Assembly (NCBI GenBank): GCA_037954665.1
Contig: JBBMOL010000018.1
Span: 7,502,001 to 7,566,000, forward strand
Source: Laguncularia racemosa
Taxonomy: Eukaryota; Streptophyta; Magnoliopsida; Myrtales; Combretaceae
Length of the DNA stretch: 64,000 bases
Direction: 5' to 3'
A model generated the notes under the pieces. That model was not told the DNA's origin, did no database searches, and saw only the letters and a list, made by a program, of their open reading frames with translations. Positions 1 through 11,830 of the stretch are shown here, in pieces; position 1 is the first letter of the stretch; each line of letters opens with the position of its first letter. The position numbers and the translations under genes were made by a program.

Positions 1-1007
1 ATTTTAACTTAATAATTTAGAAATGTAAATCTATTGTCAAAGACTTGGTCCTTCTAAGAGTATCCATATCAAGGACCTCCTATAAGAATTACCTAAGAGC
101 ATGTTTATCTTTGGATTGCTTAAAATCTCATATCAATAGCTAAAATTGTTTGAAAACCCTTTACCTTTTTAAGGCCATCTCCAACTCATGCTCCTTAGCA
201 TGCTTTTCCATACTTAAGGACCCCAATCAAGGGTCCTTGAGCATTAAGGGTAGGTCTTTCATCTTTGTGGGGTCCTTTGCTAAAAACCAAAAAAAAAAAA
301 AAAGTTAATCTTTTTTTATTTTTTATATTTTGTATTAGTTTATATATATATATATATATATATATTGATTGTATTGTGAATCCTATAAATAATATTAATA
401 TATGTTAAATAAAATTTTCCAATGACCTTACAAATAAAGTGGATAGATCCTTAAATAAAAAAAATCTTAAAATATTAATATGTTACCTAAAGTCTCTAGA
501 CGAGGCATTTAGGATTATGCATCATCTAAGAAAAATGCTTATGTGTCAAAAGATCGAAACATATGATAAGTGGCATACAACATGGCGTGGCACTTTAGGG
601 TCTTGTTATTACCAACCCTATTCCTTTCTTCCCCTAGAAAGTCCATCCCCACTTTTTTTTTTTTTCTTTCAATGTCGCCAAAGGAAGTTCCTAGCATTTT
701 TTTTAATAATTATTATAGACCCAATTATCTATGTCATTATATTATTATTTTTTATTACATGATCATAATAATTGTAATAATAACAACAAATAATTTATTG
801 TCGTTGTTGTTGTTACCTATTTATAGGAAAATAATTGAAATAATTGAAGCTAAGTATCATTATAATCATTTCTCTTAATTAGTTTGTTTAAATAATTACA
901 ATTGGTTAGAGGTATCTAGAATCTAGATAATGGAATGCAAACCTAATGAATGATAATTAGTATTTTTTTTTCTAACTATATATTATACAATTAATGGAAA
1001 TGGAAGA
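1..1007. other. AT-rich flank, no gene seen
   Basis: This is AT-rich intergenic DNA to the left of the large nested element. It holds homopolymer runs and a (TA)12 microsatellite at 341-364. The short open frames at about 439-878 are rich in Phe, Ile and Tyr from poly-T/A tracts and look like chance frames. I see no promoter, RNA gene or recognisable transposon end before 1008. Confidence 0.7.
1003..1007. repeat. E1 left target-site duplication (GAAGA)
   Basis: The five bases GAAGA directly precede the TGTAGAGGGC start of the left LTR. The same five bases follow the right LTR at 44409-44413. Five-base duplications are the normal footprint of Ty3/gypsy integrase, so this pair marks 1008-44408 as a single original insertion. 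Confidence 0.85.
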
Positions 1008-1685
1008 TGTAGAGGGCTGGAATTATTATATAAATATATTAAGCTAAGCTCATTTATTATTTTGCTTAACTCATTGGGCTAGGTGACAAGGCCTTGTGAG
1101 TCCAATTCAATTATTGAGATGACTCAGGGATAATGGGCTTGGTAGGCTTGGAACAAGGATCATTGGACCGATCCATCTGCATCTAACCTTTTTCAAACAA
1201 GCTCATGCAATTATGAAAAAGGCTACTGGCCTTTGTTCTGTAGCAAGCTTATTAAGATAAACCTAAAATGAGTAGACTCCATCTCATCCTTTGATCGCTA
1301 AGGTTATCTAACGAATGCATTACGTCTAAAAGTCTATAAATACTTAGCCATTCATCCTCATTGAAGGAACCTTTTCCAAATTCTATAGATTAGAGAAATA
1401 GTGTTCCACTATGAATTCTCTACTCTCAAAGATCAAATAAGAGTTCTGGTGAAGAATGATCTCCATTACCCAAGAACTGCAAAGTTGATGCTTGTGGTCT
1501 CTTTAGCTCCCTTGTCTGTCACTTACGCATCCGAAACTCTTGAGATTGCTTGTTCCTCCTCCTTGTCACTCTCTCCCTAGTCATCCCATCACATGTTATC
1601 TCCACATTACTTCTCTAAAGTCACGTATAATGCGGTACCCACGTAATACTCACATGACTACTCTTACCAAACCCCCTCATTTACA
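1008..1685 (+). repeat. E1 5' LTR
   Basis: This 678-bp repeat starts TGTAGAGGGC and ends in CTCATTTACA. Its first 150 bases align closely with 44203-44350 and its last 70 bases with 44340-44408. The middle 470 bases have no counterpart in the right LTR, which lost them by deletion. The promoter should lie here but no TATA box stands out with certainty. Confidence 0.85.
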
Positions 1686-1688
1686 TTT

Positions 1689-1706
1689 TGGTGACTCCAC
1701 TAAAAA
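1689..1706 (+). other. E1 primer binding site
   Basis: Three bases after the LTR end comes TGGTGACTCCAC. This is one base away from the TGGCGACTCCAC primer site of E3 in this same window. That type is the one I associate with tRNA-Arg priming in Tat/Ogre-like elements (recollection, not verified). The 3' half, TAAAAA, has probably decayed from a G-rich version by C-to-T/G-to-A change. Confidence 0.6.
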
Positions 1707-1729
1707 TAGAGTTAAGTAACAAAAGAGTA

Positions 1730-3330
1730 ATGGCACCTACTAGGAAGAGAGGACCATCTAACAATATCTCTCAAGAATAAGATCCTAAAACTGAATTGAT
1801 GGAGTAGAACCTACCTAAAATACCGCAAAATACCAGTTAGGGTAATTCACAGCCTAAGGCTCCCATTGATCCTACATAAATGATGTAGAGTATACAGGAG
1901 AACACAAGGGCTCTAAATTAACTTATGACCATGCTTGCTCCATCGTCATAGGGTTGGTTACCACTACTACTATGTAACAAAGCATAGCCTTGCCAAACAC
2001 CAGCATTGCTACGCAACAAAGTGCTACCCATGCAAATCCATCACATACAGTTCCTCGCGCTAATCCTCCCATTAATGAGGAGAACATTCCTCAATAGCAA
2101 CCCCCTCCACTAGATGTTCCCCCTCTTAATGCTCTTGGTAGATTTAGCCATCAACCTACTCCCGCACCTGCTTCCATGGTATTTGCTCCAAAGACCTCCT
2201 TTGTAATGAAGGAAGACTCGAACATATGCTTAAAAGAAATACAAGAAAAGTTGACTATAAGAGTGCTAGAGTTAAGACTTCCTTACCATCAGCACATTGC
2301 TGAAAAGCCCCATCCAAAGGTCTATGTGTAAGCTATTCCTAGAGAAATTCTTCTCCACCTAAGAATGGGTTACGATAACAAACATGGGAAGAATATGACA
2401 ATACCTTAAGGAAGACTTGATGGGTTATATAGAGTGCTTCAAGGAGCTCACCTTGGACATCTAAGATGTATGTGATGAGAGGGAGTTAGTGAAGATCCGT
2501 ATCTAAGGAATGTTCACTGAGTACACGGTCCACTTAGAAAATCTCAACCTAAGTTCCTTTTTCGCACTTGTTAAGACCACAAAAAGAATTAACAACTCTA
2601 TTGCAAGGCAACGAGGAGAAAATGGAAGGTTTGGGAAATGAGAAATATCTACTAGCTTGGCCCAAGTTGAAACTCCTAGAGATAATAAGAAGCTAAGGAA
2701 TGATATAACACGAGGCTTTACATCAGCTCCTTCTTTCCCATGCCCAATGGAAAAGGTATATGCTCTGTTTAACTAATGGTTACAAGATGGGAATACCAAG
2801 CTCCCAAGGGTGGATCATTTATCGATGCAGAATGAGAAGAACAATCTTAAGTTTTGCAGGTATCACAAATTCATAGGTCACCTTACAAAAGAGTGTTGGA
2901 CTTTGAAGACTTTCAATGACAGGGTCCATAATGGCAATGATGTCCGTAATAATCCACTTCCTACACACAACAATCAGTGGGGTATTGCAAATGCTCTCAA
3001 CCATAATCTTAGCACTGAAGAAGGAGATATGTCACATGCTAAGGTACGTAACAAACAAGAGGCTATAACTAGGAATGATAAAGGAACATGTATGCCTAAG
3101 GTCGCTGCCCCAATGAAGATAGCTAACTTCAGAAAATTTTTTAACTTACTAGGGTTTAATGAGGATGCACAACTTATAGTAGCAATTGCCTTTACCTATA
3201 TCACTAAGAGACAATATGTGGAGTGCAATCTAGCACAGCCTGTATGAAGAATGGCTAAAGTGCATGAGAATGCAATACTCTTTACAGATGCGGACATGTG
3301 CGCTAAGAACCCTAACCACAACGTCCTCTT
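1730..3330 (+). pseudogene. gag: E1 gag (nucleocapsid) remnant
   Basis: An ATG at 1730 opens a frame that stays in register with the open stretch 2810-3247, through many internal TAG/TAA codons. Around 2400-2810 the sense reading shows the retrotransposon gag pattern, including a GMFTEYTVHLENLNL segment. Positions 2850-2900 encode the zinc-finger-like motif FCRYHKFIGHLTKECWTLK, with Cys/His spacing typical of Tat-lineage gag. The protein would form the particle and bind genomic RNA. It cannot be made now because of the nonsense codons. Confidence 0.7.
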
Positions 3331-3770
3331 TATGTGGAGAGCATACTAAATGGGCATCCCACTAAGATGACATTTATAGACAATGGCTCCTCTATAAATA
3401 TAATGCTGATGTCTATATTCAAGGCTGTAAGGATAGATAACTAGTGCCTAGTGAGACAACCTATTGCCTACAAACACAGTAGGGTATGTCAATGTAAGCT
3501 TTATAGTGGACCCTATACAGGGCTCTACACAGTTCTACGTGATCGATGCACCTGTATCCAACCATTTACTAGTTAGAAGAAAGTGGCCACACAATCACAA
3601 TCTCATACTCTCAACATTGCATTAGTGCAATGAAGGCTATTGGAAGGGGAAGGACATATTCATTCCCATTATGAACAATCCATTCAAGCATAATGAGGCA
3701 TGCTTCACCGAAGCCACATTCTTTGATTGATATACCGAAGAGGGAGAGACTACTATTGGAAACACTCTGA
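3331..3770 (+). pseudogene. E1 protease region, left part
   Basis: About 3340-3430 reads as a degenerate aspartic protease active site: TFIDNGSSINIM, where functional copies have DTGAS-type triplets. At 3610-3760 a second recognisable Tat pol segment includes KDIFIPIMNNPFKHNEACF. The region has several stops and frame changes. It is cut at 3775 by a solo LTR and resumes after 5289. Confidence 0.55.
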
Positions 3771-3775
3771 CACAC

Positions 3776-5284
3776 TGATAAGAGTAAATTAACCCTTGTA
3801 AATCATGGGCATTAATGATGAATTTGTGTAGTCTTTTGAATAAAATCAATGCGGATTCGGTACTTAACAGATAAATATATCAGTTTCAGGTTATAATACC
3901 AAAGAGAAGGAGAAAGATAACAAAAGGAGCATGATTGAAGCTTAAAAGATCAAGTTAAAGCTACTTATGGGCAACACAGGGGAAGCTACGCCTGTGTCAT
4001 GAGCCGTGGGCACACCTGAAGATGAAGTTGTCACTTGGAAAGGAAGCACGGCTTGTGATATGGGTGTGCTTGAAGCCACGGCAGACGCTGCAAAGACGTG
4101 GAAAGCTCCAGAACTTGGCACGGTTTATAATCTAGCCGTATTTCTAGCTGTGCCAAACACTGAACAAGAATGAGGAATTCCAGATTAGCAACCAGAGGGA
4201 GACACGGATTGAAATCTGGCCATGTTGTTGGGCGTGTCAGGCGTCTCTTACTCACTTGTCGAGATTCACTTGGAAAAGGAAAGATACAGTCGTATCTTTC
4301 CAACTGAAGATGCCCGGCCATTCCTTAGGAAGTATAAATAGAACAACCCTAAGGAGAGAGACGGGGGCACAAGAGAAACCCTAGAGAAGAGCAGTTGTTG
4401 TTAGAATAGTTTTCAAATTTGAAGCCAAGATATTTTGTGTTTGAATTTTCCTTATGGATTCAATTAATTTCTGTTTTGTTCTTTTTATTAGATTCATGAG
4501 TAGCTAATTGTTTCATACCTGATCCCTTGAGAAACCCCGGATTTTCATGTAACAGAATTTTTGATGTTCAATAATTAATTCCACTCTTTGAGTTTATTCA
4601 TGTTGCAATCATAGTTTGTTCATCTTGATATGTGCGCAGTATTAGGATGAGATTAGATATCTGTTATTAAGATTGAGAAATCATTTGATAGAGTAAATTT
4701 GGCATGAATAATAAGACCCCTTGTAATCCTAGAGGTAGGTTATAGGAGGTTTTCTGTATTGAACGGGGTCATTGTGGTCTAGTTCAATTGAGAGTCCTAG
4801 GATTTTATTGCAATCTTAATTATGTTAATTAAAGAGAGATCTTAATTGACTTAATTAGGATTAGAGATTATTGATCTTGAGAAAGACCCTAATCTAGTGT
4901 AAGAAACTCAGCAGATCAGAGATTGGGTATTAATCATTGGAATGTTTGGAATTGAATACAAGTTGCATGAGAATTAGGGGTGGATCTTAGGTAGGGTATG
5001 TTTAGATCATCGAATTAATTAAGGGAGTGTTTGATTATATTTACTTTGTTCATTTTATTCGTATCTTTCAGATTTAAGCAATAATTAGGATAATTAAGAT
5101 CATCAATAGTGAGAAGTTAAATAGTAAGATAATCGTTAGTACTAGTACTTATAAGTCTTCGTGGGATCGATACCTATACTCCTATGCTATACTACTAATT
5201 GATAGGTATACTTGCCTGAGAACTGATCGTAAGCTAGGATTGAGTATAGGATTTAACTTGTTAGAACGGTCAGATCGTACATCA
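3776..5284 (+). mobile_element. Solo LTR D (1.5 kb) inside E1, TSD CACAC
   Basis: This is a 1509-bp segment starting TGATAAGAG and ending GTACATCA. It is flanked by perfect CACAC duplications (3771-3775 and 5285-5289). It has no coding capacity and no partner LTR with an internal region, so it is best read as a solo LTR left by recombination between the two LTRs of a gypsy element. It contains CACGG/CCGTG-type stretches at 3960-4320, like the other LTR families here. The 5'-to-3' orientation is inferred from general resemblance to the plus-oriented 1.7-kb family. Confidence 0.85.
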
Positions 5285-5289
5285 CACAC

Positions 5290-5654
5290 CACTACCCACT
5301 TGGGAGGAGACTCAAGAGAAGCTCAAGAGAAAGAAGAGAATGTGAGGTTCTCGCGTGGGCCAGAAGAAGCAAAAGAGGAATGAAGTAATAGAAAGTTTCA
5401 TTAGAGAAGATGGGCAGAGGGTATACTACTTATGACAGTCTACAGGATTTGAAAAAGATGGATCTGAAGAAGCTTGCTCATTTTCTTTAGATCCCATACC
5501 ACTATAAGAAATCAAAAGTACCTCTCTAAAGATATAAGATCAACTTAAGCCACAAGTTGATGAGATTAAAGAGTTAGATTTAGTAAGACCAAGGGAGTCT
5601 TCGAGACCTATCTTCATTAGCAAAAATGATGAAAGCTATGATGGGAGTCAAGCT
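5290..5654 (+). pseudogene. E1 pol linker between protease and RT
   Basis: E1 coding sequence resumes after the solo LTR. The sense frame contains IKELDLVRPRESSRPIFIS, a pre-RT segment resembling the region that precedes RT in Tat-type polyproteins. Several stop codons interrupt it. It ends where sequence of a different gypsy element begins near 5655; that junction is approximate. Confidence 0.5.
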
Positions 5655-6396
5655 AGAAGATGGAATGTGGATCCTTTTGAAGTGCCACCTGGACCGATCA
5701 CAAGAACTCGAGTGAAACGATTCAAGGAAGCACTTAACGGGCTAATAAAGGATATCCAAGAAGCTAGAAAAGAGTAGAGCAACCATGAGAATGACCTTGC
5801 ATTTGTTCAAGTCATTCAAGGAGAGCAAAGCATAGGAGATCAAAGTTGTCGGCCTTGACAACGCTGGCTTAAACGCTGCTGGCTGTGAACCGGAATTGCA
5901 ATTAGAGCGCGATAGAGGGACTAAGCCGGCTACTACGCCGCTGGCGTATATACTCGGTGTATATCCTATGCCAGCTACTACGCCGCCTACTACGCCGCTG
6001 GCGTACATTGCCTGTTTGTTATTTTTCCGTGACTTTATTATGTTATGTCATTTTGGGCTTTTGTTTTACAAGCTGTAAACCCTATTAAATGCTGCTAGGG
6101 TTGGAAAACAGAAGACACAACTTACATAGAACATTGAATAACACATTTTGAGAGAATTCCTCTCTTGGGTCTCCAAAGAACTTCTCTTGAACTTATCGGA
6201 TTTCTTTTGTGGCGTTCAAACCCGACTTATCAATCGGTCTTTCATCCCGATTGTGGCGTCAACCAAATATACCAAGGTTCTTGCCTCACCTATAGGCAAC
6301 GGGTCGTGATTCCACTTTGATTGTTTTGGTATCTTAGGTTGCAATTCCAAACGTATTGGTATAGGGTTTCGTCACAAGTGGGCGTGGTTCATATCA
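5655..6396 (+). mobile_element. Truncated gypsy fragment: pol C-terminus plus 3' LTR
   Basis: Positions 5655-5825 encode GPITRTRVKRFKEALNGL followed by LAFVQVIQGEQ, then a stop. This is the pattern found at the extreme C-terminus of several plant gypsy polyproteins. It is followed by a purine-rich stretch and an LTR-like unit at 5847-6396 that starts TGTCGG and ends TTCATATCA. The E1 reading resumes at about 6400. Only the 3' end of the donor is present. The LTR carries repeated GCTACTACGCCGC-type units at 5930-6005. The left boundary and the insertion mechanism are uncertain. Confidence 0.55.
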
Positions 6397-7722
6397 AAAA
6401 ATCTCTTGCAAAAGCTTAAGATCCACCTAGTGAAATCACTCAGTGAGTATAGAGACATGTTTGCATGTACTTACGAAGAAATGCCAGGACTAGACCCTAA
6501 TCTAATGGTACATAGACTAAACATTACAGTCAAAGTTAAGCTAGTAAATTAGAGACAATGAATTTTCTACCCAAAAGTTAAGATCTAAATCAAGGAAGAA
6601 ATTGAGAAGTTGCTCTAAGCTAGCTTTACCAAGCTAATTGAGCACCCCACATGGTTGGCTAATATCGTGCTAGTAAGGAAGAAAAATGGCTATATACGAG
6701 TCTGTATAGATTTTTGTGATCTTAATAAGGCTTGCCCAAATGATGACTTACCATTGCTAAATATTGATACGTTAGTAGATGCCACAGCTAGACATGAACT
6801 ATTCGTGTTTATAGATGGTTTTAGTGACTACAATCAAATCAAGATGGCCACTGGAAATGCTGAGTATACTGTCTTTAGGACGTTAATAAGGAATTTCTAC
6901 TATACTATCATGCCCTTCGGGCTTAAGAATGAAAGAGCTACTTGTCAAAGAGCAATAACTAGTATCTTCCACGATATGATACACGACTTCATGGAAAACT
7001 ATGTAGATGACATAGTTGTTAAGTCAAAGTGGGCACAGGATCACTTAATACATCTACAGAAGGTTTTTAAGCTGTGTCGATTGTATAAGCTATGCATAAA
7101 CCTGCTAAAATGCATCTTTGGTGTAGCATCTGAAAAATTCCTTGGATTTGTAATTCACAGAAAAACGATCGATGTTGTTCCAGCAAAAGTGCAGGCTATA
7201 CAATCTATGCTCTCACCCACTAACCTGAAGGAATTAAAAACATTCATGTGGAAGGTCTCTTATATTAGGCGATTCGTCCCTGCACTAGCTAAGATCTCTT
7301 ATCCTTTACAATAGCTCATGAAGAAAGGAGCACTGTTCAAGTGGGGGCAATTACAAGAGGAGGCCATTTAGAAGGCAAAGGATATACTCACTTCTCCATA
7401 GACAATGATAATGCCTGTCAAAGGATTACCAACGATACTTTACCTAACATCCACTAATAAGTCCATTAGAGCTTTACTTGCATAAGAATTTGAGGGTAGG
7501 GAGTGTCCTATACACTACCTAAGTCGATCCATCCAAGGGAGTGAAATCAATTATTCAGCCTGCGAGAAGCATTGTCTCGTGCTGACATTTACTACACAAA
7601 AGTTGTGTCATTACTTCTTGGTGCATAAAGTCAATCTTGTCACTCACTTCGACCCAACAAAGTACTTGTTATCATAGCCAGCCTATCAGGATAAATCACA
7701 AAATGGTTGCTCCTCCTATTAA
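6397..7722 (+). pseudogene. E1 reverse transcriptase and first RNase H
   Basis: The region before RT (MPGLDPNLMVHRLNI) is at 6480-6530. The open RT core is 6655-7314, with the first catalytic aspartate in FIDGFSDYNQI and the polymerase box YVDDIVVKSK near 7000. RNase H follows at about 7330-7680, with THFDPTKYL-like features. From 6655 to 8331 everything is in one frame. Six stops break it (7312, 7369, 7399, 7483, 7675, 7720), all TAG or TAA and several where related proteins have Gln. The enzyme would copy element RNA into DNA; this copy is dead. Confidence 0.8.
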
Positions 7723-7725
7723 AGT

Positions 7726-8331
7726 TTGACATTCTCCAACAAACCTCCTGGCCCATTTTCCTATGACACATGGGACTCATGCTACGAATACAATCTGATA
7801 GAGTTTCGTAAGGATTCCATGAGGATAGAATTGGGTGGAGAATGGCAGGTGCAGTTTGATAGCTCCTCTATTAGTACTGAGCAAGAAGCTGGAGTCATAT
7901 TGATGAACCTTAAGGGCCAAGACATACCGCTAGCATTTAAGTTGGACTTCCATTACACCAATAATGAGGCTGAGTACAAGGCTCTCCTACTTCAACTCAT
8001 CTTTACACAAAATGCTGGCGTATCTCACTTGTGCATCTATGGTGATTCAAACCTAATTATCAAGCAGGCTAATGACAATTTTGCTCTCAAAGAACCAACA
8101 CTAGCTCCTTATAAGGCTGTAGTACAATCGTTGGTTAATAAGTTCAATTTAATGAAATACAAGCATACCAAACGATCTACTAATTCTTATACGGATGTAC
8201 TAGCAACTTTGGAAACCAAAGTTCCTATTCAAGTTAAAGAAAATGGTTTAAATATTCAAGTCATTAGAAACTCTATTCCATACTCAGCTCTACAGTTGCT
8301 AGATGAGGAAAAGGAAGCACCAAATGATTAG
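7726..8331 (+). pseudogene. E1 second, archaeal-type RNase H (aRH)
   Basis: This 201-codon open stretch continues in the same frame as RT. It has the second RNase H fold seen in Tat-lineage elements. Candidate catalytic residues, counted from 7726, are Asp45 (QFDSSS), Glu81 (NNEAEYKALL), Asp107 (YGDSNLI) and Asp157. All four acidic positions are retained, although the FDGSS motif has become FDSSS. Having two RNase H domains side by side is diagnostic for this clade (established knowledge). The domain ends before a poorly conserved linker at 8332-8500. Confidence 0.75.
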
Positions 8332-8499
8332 CACACTCCCATCAAGGCCTAACTAGTGCATCCCAATGCAACCTCTATGGCAACCTAAATAAGTTTCATC
8401 CTCATTAATGGCATCCTATACTTCAAGAGTCCAAAAGGCATCTTATTGCGATATATTTGTGCAAAGCAAACATGCTTGAAGTTGGACAAATAGCACAAA

Positions 8500-9896
8500 A
8501 TTTAATGTGGAGAAAAGGCCCATCCCTGTATCACCGCATACAGGGCGCAGTGTATTACTGGCCAACCATGGCTAAAGATGCTTCTCAAATGCAAATGAGT
8601 TATTCAAAATGCTTTGAGCTTCCTAATTAAGGAGAATGCAACGTCGTAGCAAGTGATGGTGATTGGAGATGCCCTTACATAAACTATTTGAAGAACGGCG
8701 CCTTACTTACAAACAACATTGATGCTTGCATAGTAAAGCGCAAGGCAAAGAAGTACATTATGCATGAAGACCAACTATATAAGGTATCGTTCATGGGATA
8801 GCCCCTTAGGTACTTGGCACCACTCGAAATGGGGACTATACTTATTGAAGCCCACTTTAGAGATGGTGGAGAACATCAAGGAGAAAAGAATCTGTATTAC
8901 GACCTATTGGGCTTGGGGAGCTACTGGCCTACAATAGAAAATGATGTATTCAACTTTGCCAAGAGGTGTGTAGTGTGCCAACAACACAGGAATGTAATCT
9001 TTACCCCTACCATTGCACTACATAGCTTGGCTACTCCTTGGCCTTTCCATACATGGGCATTTGACTTAACCGATCTAATACATCCACCATCTAAGGGATG
9101 CATTTGGATCTTGGTAGGAATAGAATGCTTTACAAAGTGGGTGGAGGCAATCCCATTAAAGAAAGCTACAAACAAGCAGTGGCAAGCTTCATGAAAGAAT
9201 ACGTCATTTGCCACTTTGGAATCTTAAAGCGCATTCTTTTAGACAATGGTACACCCTTTATTAACTCGCACATAGGACAACTATTAGCCTCCTATAGCAT
9301 CGATCACGTAAAGTCTACACCTTACTACCCAAAGGGAAACAGCCGAGTAAAAGCAATGAATAAGACTCTTCTAAGAGTACTTAGTCGTATGGTGCACAAA
9401 TATCATAAAGAATGGCATGACAAATTGCCATTGGCACTAAGGGCATAAAGACATCTAAACAAACCCCCACTCAAGCCACCCCCTTTTCTTTAATATATGG
9501 ATGCGAGGCGATGATTCCCATAGAAATCTTAGTTCCATCTACGAGACTGACCATCAATGCCATGTTAGAACCAAATACTCCATGCATGCTTCATCTTGAA
9601 GCTTTAAAAGAGAAACAAGACACTGCCAAGTGTCACCTTGCCAATTATTGACATCAGTTAAGTGCGACTTATGATCATTTGGTTAAGAAACGGTCCTTTT
9701 AGGAAGGTGACATTGCACTTCGCACAACGGAGCATGTACGGTGAGGTATTCCAGCACCAAAGTTTACACTAAAGTGGGAAGGCCCCTTCATAGTTCATGA
9801 AGTCCATGATAGTGGCTACTGTAAGCGTCTAAACCTAACAACTGATAAAGTTACTACACCTATCAATTTTCAATACATTAAAAAATTTAATATGTG
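8500..9896 (+). pseudogene. E1 integrase
   Basis: The zinc-binding N-terminus is at about 8840-8990 (SYWPTIENDVF, then CVVCQQH). The catalytic core begins in WAFDLTDL (9055-9075) and continues in another frame at 9098-9448 with DNGTPFINSH. The usual catalytic glutamate of the GQAEA-type motif reads Lys here (NSRVKAMNK near 9345). A frameshift lies between 9100 and 9200. The C-terminal domain runs on in broken frames to about 9896. An extra YYWPTMAKDA motif lies in the same frame 122 codons upstream (8553). The protein would insert the cDNA; this copy is inactive. Confidence 0.7.
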
Positions 9897-10722
9897 AAAC
9901 GAATGATGTATTTGCAAATTATCAAGAATAATATACATGACTTACACTGTTAAAACCTTTGCAATGCTTTTTCCACTATTTACTTATTTTGTTGTTGCAA
10001 AGTTAGAGAGTTATCTCCTTAGCACACAAACATGATTAACTACCACCTCTTACTTTACTATCACATGGTCAAAGCAAGTGCTCCCAAGTGCACAATGAAA
10101 TACTTAGCTGGTGCAAAAGTGTATATTATGTTGCTATCAAATTATCAAAGCAAGTGCTTCCAAATGAATAAGCAATGATCACGCATAGAAGAAAAATAAA
10201 GAGAAATAACTTTGTTGATTCCAATACAATGCTTTAGAATGAAAACAAAGAAGTATAGTCATGTTAAATTAAGGAAGACAATCTAGGCCTATTGAGGACT
10301 TAAGATCTGAATCTTCTAAAAGTGTCTTCATCTCGAGATCAGTTGCTTTAATTTCTTCTTGTAACTCCTGCACTATACTTATCAATTCATTGTGCTATCT
10401 CTTGATAGTATAATAGCTCAACAACCTCTTGGCTTTAGTAGCAACAAGCTCTAAGCTGTTGAATCTCAAAAGGCTAGCTCCCTCAATGCACTTAATCCAC
10501 TACTTAAGTTCTACCTCTAATAAAGAATTCCAAGGCCTATTCAATAATAATGTGGTCTCCCCTAAGATCTTCACCATAGTGCAAGCTAGCTCAGTCCCTA
10601 ACACAGGGGATTTAGCCCAAAAGTCTTTGTCTATAATATCATGGGTCTGATGAGTCCAAAAACCCTCGAAAGCATGTAGTCTCCTCTAACGTAGTGTAGA
10701 TCCTAAGAGTTGCTTCCTTGTC
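9897..10722. other. E1 post-pol spacer, no gene seen
   Basis: This is non-coding AT-rich DNA between the end of E1 pol and the antisense gene region. The short plus frame at 10429-10650 has no recognisable motif and probably mirrors sequence that was coding on the other strand. Confidence 0.5.
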
Positions 10723-11076
10723 TCAGTAAGACATCATAGCAACTAAAGGAGGAAGGATATCAATACAGGCTACATACAACTCATCTTCATATGTGCTTGA
10801 GCAAAGCAGTACATCGACATAGTCACCATCATCGGTGTTGTTGTTACCCTTGCATGTTTCTATGACCGGCTCAGCAGTAGTATTAATTGCTCTAACTTCA
10901 TGCAGCTCTTCAATGTCATCATCATCACCTCTGCCATCTTCAACTAGCGACTCCACATAACTTTCTAAGTCTTGATCATCATCGACTTGAATTAAAATGG
11001 TCACCGAATCAATAGAAGTGTTGGAGTGAACTTTAGAACCTTTCTCAACCTGTACATACATAATAACAAGAAACAT
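10723..11076 (-). pseudogene. Antisense acidic ORF in E1 3' region
   Basis: This 117-codon minus-strand frame is strikingly acidic, with Asp/Glu runs such as VEDGRGDDDDIEELHE. It lies downstream, in minus direction, of PMD-like sequence at 11831-12510. It may be the C-terminal tail of the same antisense gene, because PMD proteins commonly end in variable charged tails; that link is inference. I see no catalytic motif. In this window it is the longest open stretch of the antisense region. Confidence 0.45.
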
Positions 11077-11830
11077 ACAAGGATGCTACCTCATGAGTAA
11101 AGGTACGCTTAGCCTGTTTACCATCTGTTAATGGAGGAAATGAACGTTAATTCTTAGAGGATCTCCTTGATCCCACACAAGCAGGAGATGCTAATTGCTA
11201 ATCCACCCATTCAATAGCTTCTTGGCATCACTAATAGGCTTAAGCTTAGCTTAGGTGGTAATTTAAGGCAAAACTCCCAACTGTACACAGTAGGCACACA
11301 AAGCGTATCATCTACTGAAGCAAAAGCATATGCTCAAAAGTCTTGCAAACAATTTGACCAATATGTTAGCCAGTTAGGAGAAGTAACCCCAGAGCGACTT
11401 GCGGAAGGAAGTATAGCTAACGTACTTTTGGGTGAAGGTTTCTAAAGTCACCTAGCGAGAGTGATCAACAACACAACTCGAAGTTTTCAGTAATGTTAGT
11501 CATGCGGGGTACCCCTTGGTCAAAGTCAAGCTAGCATGCGACCTTATAAGGAGAATATACTATAACCTTTTGCTACAGATAGTACTCAGAGGAGTCTTTG
11601 TTGTTTAGGAGTGAGGGTAAACTCCCTGGAGTACTCCATTAAATAAATGTTGCCTCAAAATTATAGAGACTCTTACGTCTATCTACTAAAGTTACCTCAT
11701 CCTTTGAGCTTAGAGGATATAATTCGCTTTTGACTTCATAACCGGTAAGTTGTTTCACATAAGGGCAAAATGTAAACTCCGACTCAATGTCAATAAGCTG
11801 CAAGAGTACCCACTCAATAGTTCCTTCAAT

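Noticed and set aside
439..878. Two overlapping plus-strand open frames
   Set aside because: Composition follows poly-T and AT tracts (runs of Phe, Ile, Tyr); no motif and overlapping frames of equal quality.
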